A stretch of 64,000 nucleotides of DNA from Anaeramoeba flamelloides (lineage: Eukaryota > Metamonada > Anaeramoebidae): NCBI GenBank assembly GCA_027625915.1, contig JANTQA010000033.1, positions 9,858,001-9,922,000 of the forward strand, given 5' to 3'. The translations under genes were made by a program, and so were the position numbers. Shown here piece by piece: positions 53,651 to 64,000 of this stretch; position 1 is the first letter of the stretch; the number at the start of each line of letters is the position of its first letter. The notes under the pieces are model-generated. The model saw only the letters and a list, made by a program, of their open reading frames with translations. It had not been told where the DNA came from and did not search any database.

Positions 53651-54601
53651 TAAAAAAAATAAGTTGTTTTTCATCTAAAAAAAAAATGATTTTAGAGATA
53701 AATTTACAAAAAAAAAAATTTACCCAACTAAATTAGTATTTCATAAAGTATTAAAAAAGGTTTTATAAATATAGTATGACACCCAAAGAAAAATTGCCTT
53801 TCAAAATGGTTTATTTTACTTTTTTTAAAAAAAATAATAATAATAATAATCGTAAATTTATGTATTCATTATTTTATATTCATAATGAACAGATTTTATG
53901 AAATAACATAAAAAAATATTAATCTTGGTCTATATTGTGACACACAACTATTATATTACCCCCCCTTCTGTATCATATTTCTTATCATTTGGTATAAATT
54001 TTTGAAAGGTTATATCAAAATAAGAACTTGACCCGATTTAAAGTTTTTAAAAAGTTAAAGAAAAAAAAAAAAAAAAAAAAATTTATATTTGTATTTTTTT
54101 TTATTCGAAAAGTAGTATATATTTAAGAATTTTTTTCTGATTTTCATAAAATAAATTTTCGGAGTCCAAAAATTATTTTGATATTGAACATTCAATGAGA
54201 AATATCTTAAAATTTCACCCTTGAAGTAGTGAAATTTTTTTAATTATGTTAGACGAATATTTTAAAGATGGGTTAATAAATGAAATTTTTATATTCTCAT
54301 GTTTAATATTTTAAAAATCAATGATAGTATAAAAATTTTATTACGATAAAAAAACTATATTGCAACCTTGTAATACACATTCCCGTTTCAAAAATTTAGC
54401 CACATATATACAGAATTTTTTATAAATTTATTAGGTAATTTTAACTAAAATCTAAATAATAAGAAAAGATAATTAAAATTCAAATCAAAGGTATTTAATA
54501 CTTGTTTTTATTTACAAAGTACAAAATCTACTTCTAAAGTCTCATCTTGCAAAATTTGAGATATACTTTATTGGAAAAAAATGTATTTATTATCGATTTA
54601 A
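53651..54601. other. AT-rich spacer
   Basis: No gene, RNA or repeat recognised. The TTAA at 54,598-54,601 is the target duplication of the next element. Confidence 0.5.
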
Positions 54602-55431
54602 GGGGGTAGATACACCATAAGACCTGATAAAATTTTGAGAGAGGTGAGAATACTTTATTTTATTTGAGGGACATCTGATCTTAGATTCTCTAAATAATTT
54701 TTTTTAAAAAATTATTTGATATTTTTTTTAGGTAATATTAAACAATAAAAAAACTAGAAAAAAAAATATTGATAAAATTGTTTCAGTAATTGTTTTAATT
54801 ATTTCAATAGGTTTTTTTTTAGGAGAAGATAATTTTTAGATTCTTAGAATAAAACTTATAGCTATTTAAGTTTAAAATTCGATAAAATATTATCATATTC
54901 ACTTCTCCAATTCTACCAAATCCAAGTGTTTAAAACCCTAATCAATAATGTTTTGGGGTTAGTATATTTTTTTTGGAATACTTCTAGCTATTAAATCCCC
55001 ATTCATGTTTCCTTTTGTGATTCTCCCAATTGTAATATTGTTGTTATTTTTAAACAGAATCCATTTATTCCTAATGTCAAAGATAAAAAAAATCTTTCTT
55101 ATTGATTTTTGTTGTAATGATTAAAAAAAAAAAATTTCAAAAATGATGAATAAATTAAAAATAAAAAAATTAAATGCCATAATAAAATGTTGAGATAAGG
55201 ATAAAAGATTAGTAATTCAACACCTGAAACACTATTTGAAGCAATTCAACTCAACATTCTACCCTGACAATTACCTTCAGACTTTTAAAAAAAATTTAAA
55301 AAATCTAATGAATAAAATATTTTAAATAATAAAAATCAATGAGTTCCAACCAAAGTTAAAAAATGTTAATTTTTTGATCCTCTTCAAAATTGCAAAAAGT
55401 GAAAAAAATTTCCTCTACCGTGGCTACTCCA
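54602..55431 (-). mobile_element. TTAA-flanked element, copy 3 (reverse)
   Basis: Bounded by TTAA at 54,598-54,601 and 55,432-55,435. It starts GGGGGTAGATACACCATAAG and ends CTCTACCGTGGCTACTCCA, the reverse complement of the 12.8-kb and 22.0-kb copies. It is about 830 bp without the central extra segment of copy 1. The two intact TTAA borders make this the best support for a piggyBac-like insertion signature. Confidence 0.78.
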
Positions 55432-55938
55432 TTAAATACAAATATAATATAGTAGTTTGAATAAAATAAAATTGAGAATTTTACATTAGAAAAAACCAAT
55501 ACTTTCATTAACATTTCATGACCGGTGATAAATATTATTGGTAATATAATCAGATATCCAGAACTTCAAATTTTTGAAATCAATGTATTTATTCTTATCA
55601 ATAATACTATTATTTTTTAAACATTATCAAGTTGGAGACCAAAATGGTTTTCTGAAATTTGAAAGTAACAAACACTCATTTAGAAACACAACACTGAAAT
55701 TAAATAAAATTATTTCCCGCATTTTGAAAAAAAAAACAAAGCATAACAATGAAGAATTCTTTTGAATAAATATAGAAAGCAAATAAAAACAAAAAATTGA
55801 TTTAATTTCATCTTTATTCTAAAGAAAAGAATTCAAATAATAAAGCCAAAGTCCAAAATCCAACAACAACTTAACTCAAAGTCTCAGCCCACAAAATGAT
55901 CAAGTGAATAAATGGATTGTTTCCATTTGAAAATAGCT
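55432..55938. other. Spacer 3' of NOL12
   Basis: AT-rich; the 63-codon plus-strand frame at 55,574-55,765 is unsupported. It is probably the 3' untranslated/flanking region of the minus-strand NOL12 gene on its right side. Confidence 0.45.
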
Positions 55939-56834
55939 TTATTTTTTTTTTTTTGAGAGATGTTGTTTGTTACTTTTGAGAAAATATTTTTTTTTCCTTC
56001 TTTTCTTTTTAGCTTGGTTTCTTGAATATTGCATTTTATATTTTTTATATTTCTTTTTCTTTTTCTCTTTCTCACATTTATTGGGGCATTTTTTCTTATC
56101 CTCTTCTTCTCCTTCTTCCTTGTTTTTCTTTCTAATTTCTTTTTCCTTTTTCTTTCTATTTTTAACTTCTTCCTCTTTTTCTTTTTTTTTTTCAAGGTCT
56201 TTCTCGATATTTTTTTGTTGTTTTTCTTTCACAAGCTGATCAATTTCCTCTTCTTCTTTAAAGTTCCTGACAGACACCGTCGACTTCATTCCATTGCCTA
56301 CGTAGGTGAGTGTTTCATCAATTTTTTCAAAGCCTTCGGTGACAGATCCTTTTAAATTAATTACTGTTTCGACAATTGGTATGCCTTGTTTTTCCAATTC
56401 ATCTAATCTCTGTTTTCTCCGATCTGATTTGATCTGTCTAATTCGTTTTTTTGTTTCTACTTGTGCTTTTTTTCTTCTTTCTACCTTTCTTTTATGAAAC
56501 CCTGTAATAAAATCTCTTTATTTGGCAATTTTTTGTTTTGGATGAAAAATTATTTATTATTATTTTTGTTTAAAAATTTGTTACGTAATAGTTTAATTTT
56601 TATGTTTTTTTGCAAACAGTGGTCCACAAAATTGTGGAAATCAAACAAAATAATGAAAAAGAATCAAATTAATGTGTTTTACTTTCTTGATTGAGGATCA
56701 AAAGTCACAACATGCTTTCTCTTTCGGCTTTTTAATCTCTGTAAATTTAATTTTGGTTTTGAAGAAGAGGTTTGTACAAGTGGGTTAATAATCAGTGCGT
56801 TTTGTAAATCGGTAAATTCTCCTTGGAAATTCAT
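55939..56834 (-). CDS. NOL12/Rrp17 family nucleolar rRNA-processing protein, two exons, 242 aa
   Basis: Rrp17/NOL12 proteins are nucleolar and act in pre-rRNA 5' processing and large-subunit assembly (family role). Exon 1 is 56,834-56,683 (starts MNFQGEFTDLQNALII). The donor is AGAAA|GTAAAA; the acceptor AAATAAAG|A lies at 56,517-56,516; the intron is 167 nt and phase 2. Exon 2 is 56,515-55,939, and the exons sum to 729 nt. The join recreates the family core VTFDPQSRKDFITGFHKRK followed by VERRKKAQVETKKRIRQIK (about residues 42-80). The second half is Lys/Glu-rich and likely helical (KEEEEIDQLVKEKQQKN, then a poly-Lys/Glu tail with KKCPNKCEKEKK), consistent with RNA binding and nucleolar targeting. 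The length is close to human NOL12 (213 aa). The neighbour to the left is a TTAA element. Confidence 0.85.
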
Positions 56835-57095
56835 TTTGTGAATAAGAATATCGAAAATGTAAAATATTAAAGAAAAAAGTACAAAAAATGATTCTCAGAT
56901 ACTTTAGATTTTCCTTCAAATTGTGGTTGTTTGATATAGAACTTATTTTTTGATTGCCAACTTTTGTATTACGATTTTTTTAAACATTTAATTGTTTGAA
57001 AAAGATCCGAAGTTTTACAGTAGAGAATATTAGTTTTCATAATAGGAACATTAAAGGGAATAGTAATACTTATTTATTTTTTTTCCCAAATGTAA
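56835..57095. promoter_or_regulatory. Presumed promoter region of NOL12
   Basis: A 260-bp AT-rich gap between the NOL12 start codon and the next MITE; it is the only space for a promoter before repeats begin. No defined motif is seen. Confidence 0.3.
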
Positions 57096-57405
57096 TACAG
57101 TCCTGTGCCATTTTAAGGCACAAGAAAAATCAACATATAAGGCACAAAATTTTGTTCACTTTAAGGCACAAATTTTTGATTTAAGGTACTTTTATCAATT
57201 TCAAGATATAATTTCATCGAATGATTACAGAGTTAGTTTGAGTGTTTTCTTCAATATATATATAGAATATTACATATGAGTAATCTTGGAAATTACACAG
57301 AAAAATTGTGCCTTATTTTGACCACTTTGATTTTGTTCCTTAATGGGATTTTTTTGTGCCTTATTTCTTGATTTTTTCTGTGTCTTAAAAAGGCACAGGA
57401 CTGTA
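57096..57405. mobile_element. Family D/E TA-flanked foldback MITE (310 bp)
   Basis: Left end TACAGTCCTGTGCCATTTTA, AGGCACAAG; right end AAAAAGGCACAGGACTGTA. Both include TA. Inside, the word AAGGCACAAA or its complement TTGTGCCTTA occurs several times. It shares the CAGTC end and these words with the 200-bp element at 19,511. Confidence 0.82.
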
Positions 57406-57411
57406 GTGTAA

Positions 57412-58460
57412 TTATTTTACACAAGCTCAAAATTAAAATTGTTAAGTGACCATATTTATCAACTTTCGAGGAATGAGTTATAATTTTTAAAGAAGTTTAT
57501 ATTTTCGATTAAATTTTTAGTAAAAAGATCTGGATCCTTTTTTTGTTGGTATTTGGGATCAAAACAATAATAGAAAAATTTGCCAAGCAGTTTGGTTTTG
57601 ACTCAGTCTCAATTTAGTATTTTCTGAGAGTCTTTTAAAAACAAATAAAATTGATCTTTGAGACTTGATTTCAAAATACAAGAAAAATCAATCAAATATT
57701 GAATCCTTTAAGATCTTAAAAAAAAGTAGATCATTATATTCACAAATAAAGTTATTAAATTTCTAGAGATTTAATAAAATTAGGCAATATTCTTTTTCAA
57801 ATATTCAGAGAATAAACAGCTATCTATTATTATTAAAATCAGTTATTTGTTGAGAATCTAGCTTTTTTTTTTTATTAGAATTATTAATTTATTTTATTTG
57901 TTTGAAAATTTTTTAAAATTTGATAAATAATATGAAAGACTATTGATATTTTTAATCTTTGGGTTGTTAATAATTCACTGAAAGAATTAAGATAGGGCTA
58001 TTACTTATTGATTAAAAATAATCAAATGAAAAGGTATTACTTTAGGTTTTTTAGTTAAATTTTCTAGGTTTTCAAAAAGTATTTTGGAAGAATTTTTAAT
58101 TTAATGGTTTGGTTGTTTTTCTCGGATTTTTTTGTTCAGAAAAATGAAAAAATTCATTTGGACTATTCTTTAAATATATAAATTATCGTTTTTTAGAATG
58201 TTTAATATAATTATTATTAAGTTTTTGAAATAATGTTGATGATTTATATCAAGTTATTCCAAAATTTAGTTGTTTTTAATATTTACAGTGTATTTTTTTA
58301 CACTTCCTTTGCAGAAGATAAAATTTCTTTCTTCTTCAAAGAAAATATTTTTTTTTGTTATAAAATTTAAAAATATAATTGAATTTTGAACTTTTTCAAA
58401 AATGAAAAAATTGATCAAACCTTTTAAAAGCAATGATTCATTTCTAAAAATCCCTTTAAA
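57412..58460 (-). repeat. Family I dispersed repeat, copy 2 (reverse)
   Basis: Reverse complement of 60,025-61,094 and 7,100-8,640. The left terminus TAATTATTTTACACAAG sits a few bases from the D/E MITE; the right terminus carries CATTTCTAAA (complement of TTTAGAAATG). There is no coding capacity. Confidence 0.6.
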
Positions 58461-59261
58461 TGAAATTTAGTCTTAAAGTTTTCAGATTTTAACATTTTTT
58501 TTTGAATTTTAAGATGTAGTAAAATAATTTGTATTTACTATTAAATTTATTGCCATTTTTTTTTTTTAATTTACTAGCAACTTTTAGGAAATAAAATAAT
58601 TGTAATTTTTGTTATTTTTGTTTTATCAAGAATTCTTTTGATTTTTGATGATGATCTGTATTGTATTACAATAAAATTTACTTTTGTACCAATAGTAGAC
58701 TTGGTGGAAATTAAAGTTATTTGTGTATAGAGAACTTCTTAACATTTTATTTGGGTTTTTTTATTTTAGAAAATTTAAAGTTAGATAAATCCATTTTTTT
58801 TTTTTTTTTTTGGAACAAATTAACAAATTAATCATTTTCTCACGATAATTCAAAGTTTTTTAATTCTAAAAATATAAAATATTTTTCCTTCCCCTTTCGG
58901 GTATGTCTAAATCATATTCTTTGGGGTTGAGTTTTCCTTTTTAAATTAATTACATACCATTCGGGCGCTTTGAAACCAAATTTTATATATTTAAGATGGT
59001 ATAATTGTTTTTATTTTTTTATAAAAATTCACTTTTTGCATCAAATATGAGATGTTTTTGAATGGAAAAATTAATTTTAAATTTGATGTTTTGTTACAGG
59101 GTTTTTATGTGAGTTATGAAGAAACGTAAAAAAGACTTCTTGAAAATTATATAGTAAATTTCAAAAAAAGTTAACGAATATTGATATTGAAAAAAGCTTT
59201 GTAAAACTCTGACTACTCCATAATTAAACTCCCCTTTAATGTAATTTTCAGAAATGGAGAA
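58461..59261. other. AT-rich spacer
   Basis: Spacer between the family I copy and the inverted pair; no gene seen. A short less AT-rich stretch at 58,885-58,975 (CCCTTTCGGGTATG, ACCATTCGGGCGCTTTG) stands out but is unassigned. Confidence 0.45.
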
Positions 59262-60025
59262 TCTTTTAAATATTCCCGAAAATACCCAAAAATTGAAAAT
59301 ACCCGAGAATTTTTTAACAACGAAAAAGCACTTTTTGAAAAACTTCTAAGAAACTCTAGTATCAGAATACGGGTTTAACAGTAAATTTGGACTTTTATTA
59401 TAGAACAAAATATTTTTTTGAAGTTTGAAAATATAAAAATTCAAAAAAAAATAAATTTAAGGGAATAGTATTCAACCCATTTTGTGTGAAAGGGGTTGTT
59501 ATCTTAGATGACTGTAACAGTTCTGATCGTTTTGATTAGTTATAACTGAAAGAGAGAAATTGTTCTTGTAAAGAAAATTTTTAATTGTACATCCTTACCC
59601 ATAATTTGGTAATCTTAAATATAATCCAAAAATAACCAATTAATATCTAATCGTACAATACCTATAACCTATACCAAGTTGACACAAGCCAAACTTTATT
59701 TAACTTTTCCATTTCATAAAATGAACTGGCTTAATTAAAACAATAAACACACACCATACTAATACCCTGACATACCCATACACGTACCCTAATAAGTAAA
59801 AACAATTACTCAAATATACTCAAAAGGTTCAAAAACCTCTTTAGAGGGGATTATAGTAGAAAATTCATAAAATCTATTTTGTCTAAAAGTAAAATTGTTA
59901 TTTTACCGTTAAATTGAGTATATTGGCACTAGAGTTTCTTAGAAGTTGTTCAAAAAGTGTTTTTATATGGTTAAAAATTTTTAGGTATTTTCAATTTTAG
60001 GGCATTTTCGGGAATATTTCAAACA
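59262..60025. repeat. Inverted repeat pair with ~95-bp arms
   Basis: The left arm (about 59,262-59,357) contains ATTCCCGAAAATACCC, AAAAAGCACTTTTTGAA and CTTCTAAGAAACTCTAGT. The right arm (about 59,932-60,025) carries ACTAGAGTTTCTTAGAAG, TTCAAAAAGTGTTTTT and GGGCATTTTCGGGAATATTT. The ~575-bp centre has no gene. It is probably a MITE abutting the family I copy on its right. Confidence 0.6.
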
Positions 60026-61094
60026 CCAGAAATGAATTATTGTTTTTTAAAGTTTGGTCAGAATTTTTCATTTTTAAAAAGTTTAAAATTCAACATATTT
60101 CTTATTTATTTAACAAAAAAAAAAAAACATTATTTTTTTTTATCGAAGAAAGAAATCTAAATTTCGGTATAGAAATCAAACAAAACACATTTTAAAAAGA
60201 AAAATACAAAATTTTGGAATAACTCAATATAAAAAATCAACTTTATAACAAAAATATTATAATAATAATTTTAAACTTTGAAAAAAAAATATATTTTTTT
60301 ATTCTAAAGTCAGCCATAATCAATTTTTTCTTTTTGCTGAACAAAAAAATCTGAGAAAGGCACCAAAAAATTAAATTAAAAATCATCCTAAAATACTTTT
60401 TGAAAACCTAGAAAAATTAGCTAATAACCTAAAGAAATACTTTTTGATTTGATTATTTTTAATCAATAAGTCATAACCCAATATTAATTCTTTCAGTGAG
60501 TTATTAATAACCTAAATTTTAAAGGTATCAATAAACTTTATTATTATTTACCAATTTTGTAAAGATTTCCAAACAAATAAAACCAATTCATATTAATAAT
60601 TTGAATAAAAAAAAATAATTAGATATTCTCAAATAACTAATTTTAAGAATATAAGTTCCTTGTTTAAACGCTTGATATACGTAAAAAGAATATAAATTAT
60701 TTTTTTTTAATTTCAAGAAATTTAATAAACATATTTAAATAAAATGAAATAAATATTCATTATTTTTTAGATATTAAAATGTGTAAAATTTGATTTTTTT
60801 TTTATTGTTTTTTTTTTGAAATAAGATTAAAGGCCCATGGTTATCTGGTAACACATACTCTCATTAATTACTAAAAATGAGATTGCTTCAAAAAATAAAA
60901 ATCTTTAGCAAATTTTTCTATTTTTGGTTTCGGTTCCAAAAATTAAATAAAAAAATTGTTTTTTAACTATAAATTGTGAATTGAATTGAAAAAAATGAAC
61001 CATTTTAAAAATGATAACTCATCTCTATAAAGTTGATAAATGAGTTGCATATATTGGGTTTAATTATATCCTTGTGCAAATAATTACTCTTTTG
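60025..61094 (+). repeat. Family I dispersed repeat, copy 3
   Basis: Starts AGAAATGAATTATTG and ends near CCTTGTGCAAATAATTA, matching the 7.1-kb copy without the family G insertion. Shared blocks: GGAATAACTCAATAT, TGATTATTTTTAATCAATAA and CTATAAAGTTGATAAATGAG. It lies opposite to the 57.4-kb copy, forming an inverted pair of ~1.05-kb arms. Confidence 0.6.
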
Positions 61095-61984
61095 CATTTT
61101 GAAAAACAATAAAGTTTACTAGCACCTTAAGGAAAACTACCACTGTGAAATTTACCTTTAGAACCGAATAGACCCCACTTTTCTTTTCTTTTTTTTTTTT
61201 TTTTTTTATTTTATTTTTCATGTTCGTTTCATTTTTCATTTGATTTTTTGAAATTGGTATTTTTTGTTTAGGTAAGTATATTAATTCACCTAATAGACAA
61301 GACAATAATTATAAATTGCAGGATCTGATCAACTACAAAAAGTCAATATATAAAAAATAATATGCAACAATTCTGCCTGGTTTAGAATTGGGAACCAAAA
61401 TTGGTGATTTTTTACTCTACAAAAAACAAAATATTCGAATTATTTCTAAATAAGAAATTATTTCTTATTTATATTCTCTGGAGACTTAGTATTAAAAATT
61501 TTTAGAGAAGATATTCAAGTGGTTATTTCGAAATTAGAAAAATAATTTTTTATGTTGTTTTCATATTGGAAACCCTATTCAAATTTGAACTGGAAAAGTT
61601 TTTAATTTTTTTTTCAAGATAGTGGAAATTAGAATTTAGATTTATTGATTTTTTCAAAAAAAAAATGATTTTCAAAATAAAAATAAATTTTTAAAAGTTA
61701 TAAGAATAGAATAAAATTAAATAAATAGTTTATTTTATTTGTTTGAAGATTGAAAATTGATAGTTTAGGGAAAATAATGTTTCTGATTTTTGATTCTTGT
61801 AAAACAAATTTCAAAATTTTCTGCTATTTGAAACCCAATTTATTTTCTAAATTTAAAAAAATCGTTATATCAACTATTTCTTTTAATTTTTACTTCACTT
61901 TTAAATTAGACTAGTTTTTGATAAAAGTAGTCATATAATAGAATATTAATTAGATAGAAAACCTAGGGGTGCAAAAAACTTGTT
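61095..61984. other. AT-rich spacer
   Basis: The 73-codon minus-strand frame at 61,084-61,305 straddles the end of the repeat and a poly-A/T tract and is not supported. Nothing else is seen. Confidence 0.45.
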
Positions 61985-62530
61985 GTGATTATTGATGAAG
62001 TGTAAATTAGAAGCTAAGTGTCTTTTTACTTAAATCTTCGAAAAGGCAATTTAAGAGTAAAATCATAGATTTCACTATTTTTCAAGTGGAAGAAATATCT
62101 TAATTTTTTTTTAGTTTAAAATAATAAAAAAAAAAATTAAAAAAAAAATGAAACAAGAAAAAAAAAGATTGTTAAAATGGTTTTATAAGATGCAATTGAG
62201 AATAAAAATTAAAAAAAAAATATTATCTTTAAATAAGAACTCTACAAAAATCAGACCATAATTTTGGTTAATTTAATTTAATTTGATAACTGATCAAGAA
62301 TCTTCATTTGGGGATGGTTGTTTAATTTTTGTAATTTCTTTTTTCTCTATGATCATATTTACTTTAAATCTTTGATATTTTTTAGACTTTTACTATTTAT
62401 TTTTTATTTTCAAGTTATCTACACGGTTGTTTCGTTACTAAAGTATTAGAAAGTGGGTACTTGTTTTTTTTTTTTTTTTTTTTTGCGTTGTAACTATTCT
62501 TCTTAATATAAAGAAAGATTTAGCCCCGGA
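61985..62530 (-). repeat. Family B element, copy 7 (reverse)
   Basis: Reverse orientation: it begins with the decayed tail TGATGAAGTGTAAATTAG and contains TTACTTAAATCTTCGAAAAG, GGTTAATTTAATTTAATTT, TTTTCAAGTTATCTACAC and ATATAAAGAAAGATTTAGCC, matching the 1.3-kb copy block by block. Confidence 0.7.
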
Positions 62531-63737
62531 AAATTTGGAAAAAAGATTATAAAAAAAATTTTTTTACATATATCGCAAAATAGAGATTAGTAACTCAAAA
62601 AATGTGTTTTTTTAGAAAAAAATAAATAAACACAATAGAGGTTTTTTTTACAAATTATTTTTACTTTTTAGAAATTTATTGATAATACACCAGTAACTTT
62701 ACAAAAACAAATCAAAACAATTTTTCTATACATTTTTATTCTAACTATAATAGAGAAAACCTTGGGATTAAAAAAAAAAAAAAAAAAAATTGTAACTTTT
62801 GGGGTGGTTCGAAATATCGGTTTAAATTATAAATATCTGTCTTTTAGAATTGGGGAACTTTGAAGATTTATTTAATTCGTGGAATACAACTTTTTTCAGA
62901 AGCTGGATGAAAAGTTAGATCTTTTTATTTGGAAATTAACAGTATTTAGCTATTTTAACGATTATAAAAAATTTGAATAGATTACTTCGTTTATAAATCT
63001 GTTTTTGGAAAGCTGAATGAAAATTTTGTTCAATTTATTTTGAAACGAATAATAAATACGGAAGGCATTTGATTGATTTCTATAATTAGATTTGGAAAGG
63101 TTGTTTAAAACAAACTATTTCCAAAATGAAAATTTTTAATAGAGATAATTAGTAAATACATCAAAATAATTTATTACGTAATAAGATCTATAATAGATTT
63201 TTTAGAGACCATTTGAACAAAGGGAGAATCAATTTCATTAACCCCCAATTACAAAATACTTTCATTATCGACAAATCTATAGTGAGGCTAATCCCTTAAA
63301 TTTAACTTTTTTGTTCTCGATTACACTTTTTTTCAAAATAACACAATAAAAAAAAAATCACACAATGTGTAAACAAACTTTGAGTATTTGACAACGCAAT
63401 TCCCTTTAAAAGTGTTGGAAATTCTTCTCAAGGTTTTTGAATTGTCTGAAAGTGTTTGAACTCTTGAAAAGGTATTTAGATTGATGATAATTCCCAAACC
63501 TTTGAAAAAATTTTTTTAAACAATTAAAAATTTAAAAAGAATTTTTTTCGGTGAAAATTAAAAACTTTGACAAATTTAAAAAAAAATAAACAAAAAAAGT
63601 TTTTATTTTGTAATAATAAGAAAATGTAGCTCTTGTTGTCAAAAAAACAAACAAAAAATACAAAGAAGATTTGATTTTGGTAAAAAAAAAAAGAGAAAAA
63701 TTTGAGAAAATGATCAAAATGCTAAAAAATTAAGATT
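62531..63737. other. AT-rich spacer, 3' flank of the receptor gene
   Basis: No gene seen; the 61-codon minus-strand frame at 63,532-63,717 is Phe-rich low complexity. Two diverged AGCTGGATGAAAAGTT / AGCTGAATGAAAATTT words at about 62,900 and 63,010, with similar flanks, suggest a short local duplication. Confidence 0.4.
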
Positions 63738-64000
63738 TTACAGTTCCCTTTCGTCATCATCAAAGGAAGTATCTCTGGTCATGTCTGGGTTTTCCTTTGG
63801 TTCTTTGCAGCAAACCAATTCTTTCAATTTTTGCCGCGAATATGAGCTAAAGGCCACAAAGACGACACAATCGAAGAAACCCTGCAATGGGTTAGTTAAA
63901 GAATGAAGGATGTTTAGTGTCGAGTTTTGTTCCGAGTCTGGGAAGAAGATTTCGCGGCTCCTCCTTATTGAAGCGATCAGCCAGGTCAAAACCAAGGAAA
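63738..64000 (-). CDS. Seven-transmembrane receptor, C-terminal part (runs off the window)
   Basis: Membrane receptor of the cAMP-receptor-like/secretin-like GPCR type (inference from the last helix). The open frame enters from the right edge and stops at 63,738, giving about 87 residues. A hydrophobic segment LVLTWLIASI (probably helix 6) is followed by a short loop with RRSREIFFPDSEQ. The last helix is LHSLTNPLQGFFDCVVFVAF: the NPLQGFxxxxVF pattern is typical of helix 7 in cAR/secretin-related receptors. A cytoplasmic tail with KELVCCKEPKE (a possible Cys-Cys palmitoylation site) ends in the acidic FDDDEREL. Helices 1-5 lie outside the window. Confidence 0.72.
   Translation of the reverse strand, partial: SLVLTWLIASIRRSREIFFPDSEQNSTLNILHSLTNPLQGFFDCVVFVAFSSYSRQKLKELVCCKEPKENPDMTRDTSFDDDEREL

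Noticed and set aside
56029-56355. Phe/Leu/Ser-rich plus-strand frames over NOL12
   Set aside because: Antisense of the Lys/Glu-rich NOL12 C-terminal half.

Overview
The window is extremely AT-rich eukaryotic nuclear DNA. It carries spliceosomal introns (GT...AG), a nuclear-type tRNA-Cys and low-complexity Asn/Lys/Glu/Ser runs inside otherwise conserved proteins. The gene set includes an ankyrin protein, a LisH-RasGEF, a GPCR with a cAMP-receptor-like last helix, an Rxt3 chromatin protein and a condensin II HEAT subunit. This suggests a free-living amoeboid protist, such as an Anaeramoeba or an amoebozoan/dictyostelid-like lineage; that placement is inference. No bacterial, organellar or virus-derived genes were recognised.

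Seven protein genes or gene pieces that I believe are real, plus the tRNA, all lie on the minus strand: a coiled-coil protein exon (3.3-3.9 kb); a 561-aa ankyrin protein (4.6-6.3 kb); an Rxt3-domain protein (16.3-17.6 kb); tRNA-Cys(GCA) (23.3 kb); a condensin-2 D3 (NCAPD3) homologue (29.3-35.1 kb); a five-exon CAP-Gly/coiled-coil/LisH/RasGEF_N/RasGEF protein (40.2-51.3 kb); a NOL12/Rrp17 rRNA-processing protein (55.9-56.8 kb); and the C-terminal end of a seven-helix receptor running off the right edge. A further unidentified ~130-codon open fragment lies at 11.8-12.2 kb. Several gene models were rebuilt by joining exons whose splice sites and phases agree, so they should be read as predictions.

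The rest is repeat-rich spacer and intron. I could define several families by comparing copies within the window: (B) a ~540-bp element in seven copies with a palindromic 3' end; (C) a ~550-bp TA-flanked inverted-repeat element in three copies; (TTAA) a ~830-bp element flanked by TTAA in three copies, one nested in a B element; (D/E) short TA-flanked foldback elements starting CAGTC; (F) a 982-bp TA-flanked element; (G) a 493-bp TA-flanked element nested in family I; (H) a ~480-bp foldback; and (I, J, K) unclassified dispersed repeats of 0.5-1.1 kb. They look like non-autonomous DNA transposons (MITEs). None encodes a recognisable transposase here.

Functionally the genes are unrelated housekeeping and signalling genes: chromosome condensation, histone deacetylase complex, ribosome biogenesis, Ras signalling linked to microtubule binding, and a receptor. 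No operon or gene cluster is implied. The most interesting items are the CAP-Gly/LisH/RasGEF fusion with two 3.5-4.2-kb repeat-filled introns, the nested transposon layers, a 24-bp degenerate tandem array, a perfect 28-bp hairpin within an intron, and an in-frame 60-nt intron that would add a hydrophobic segment if retained.
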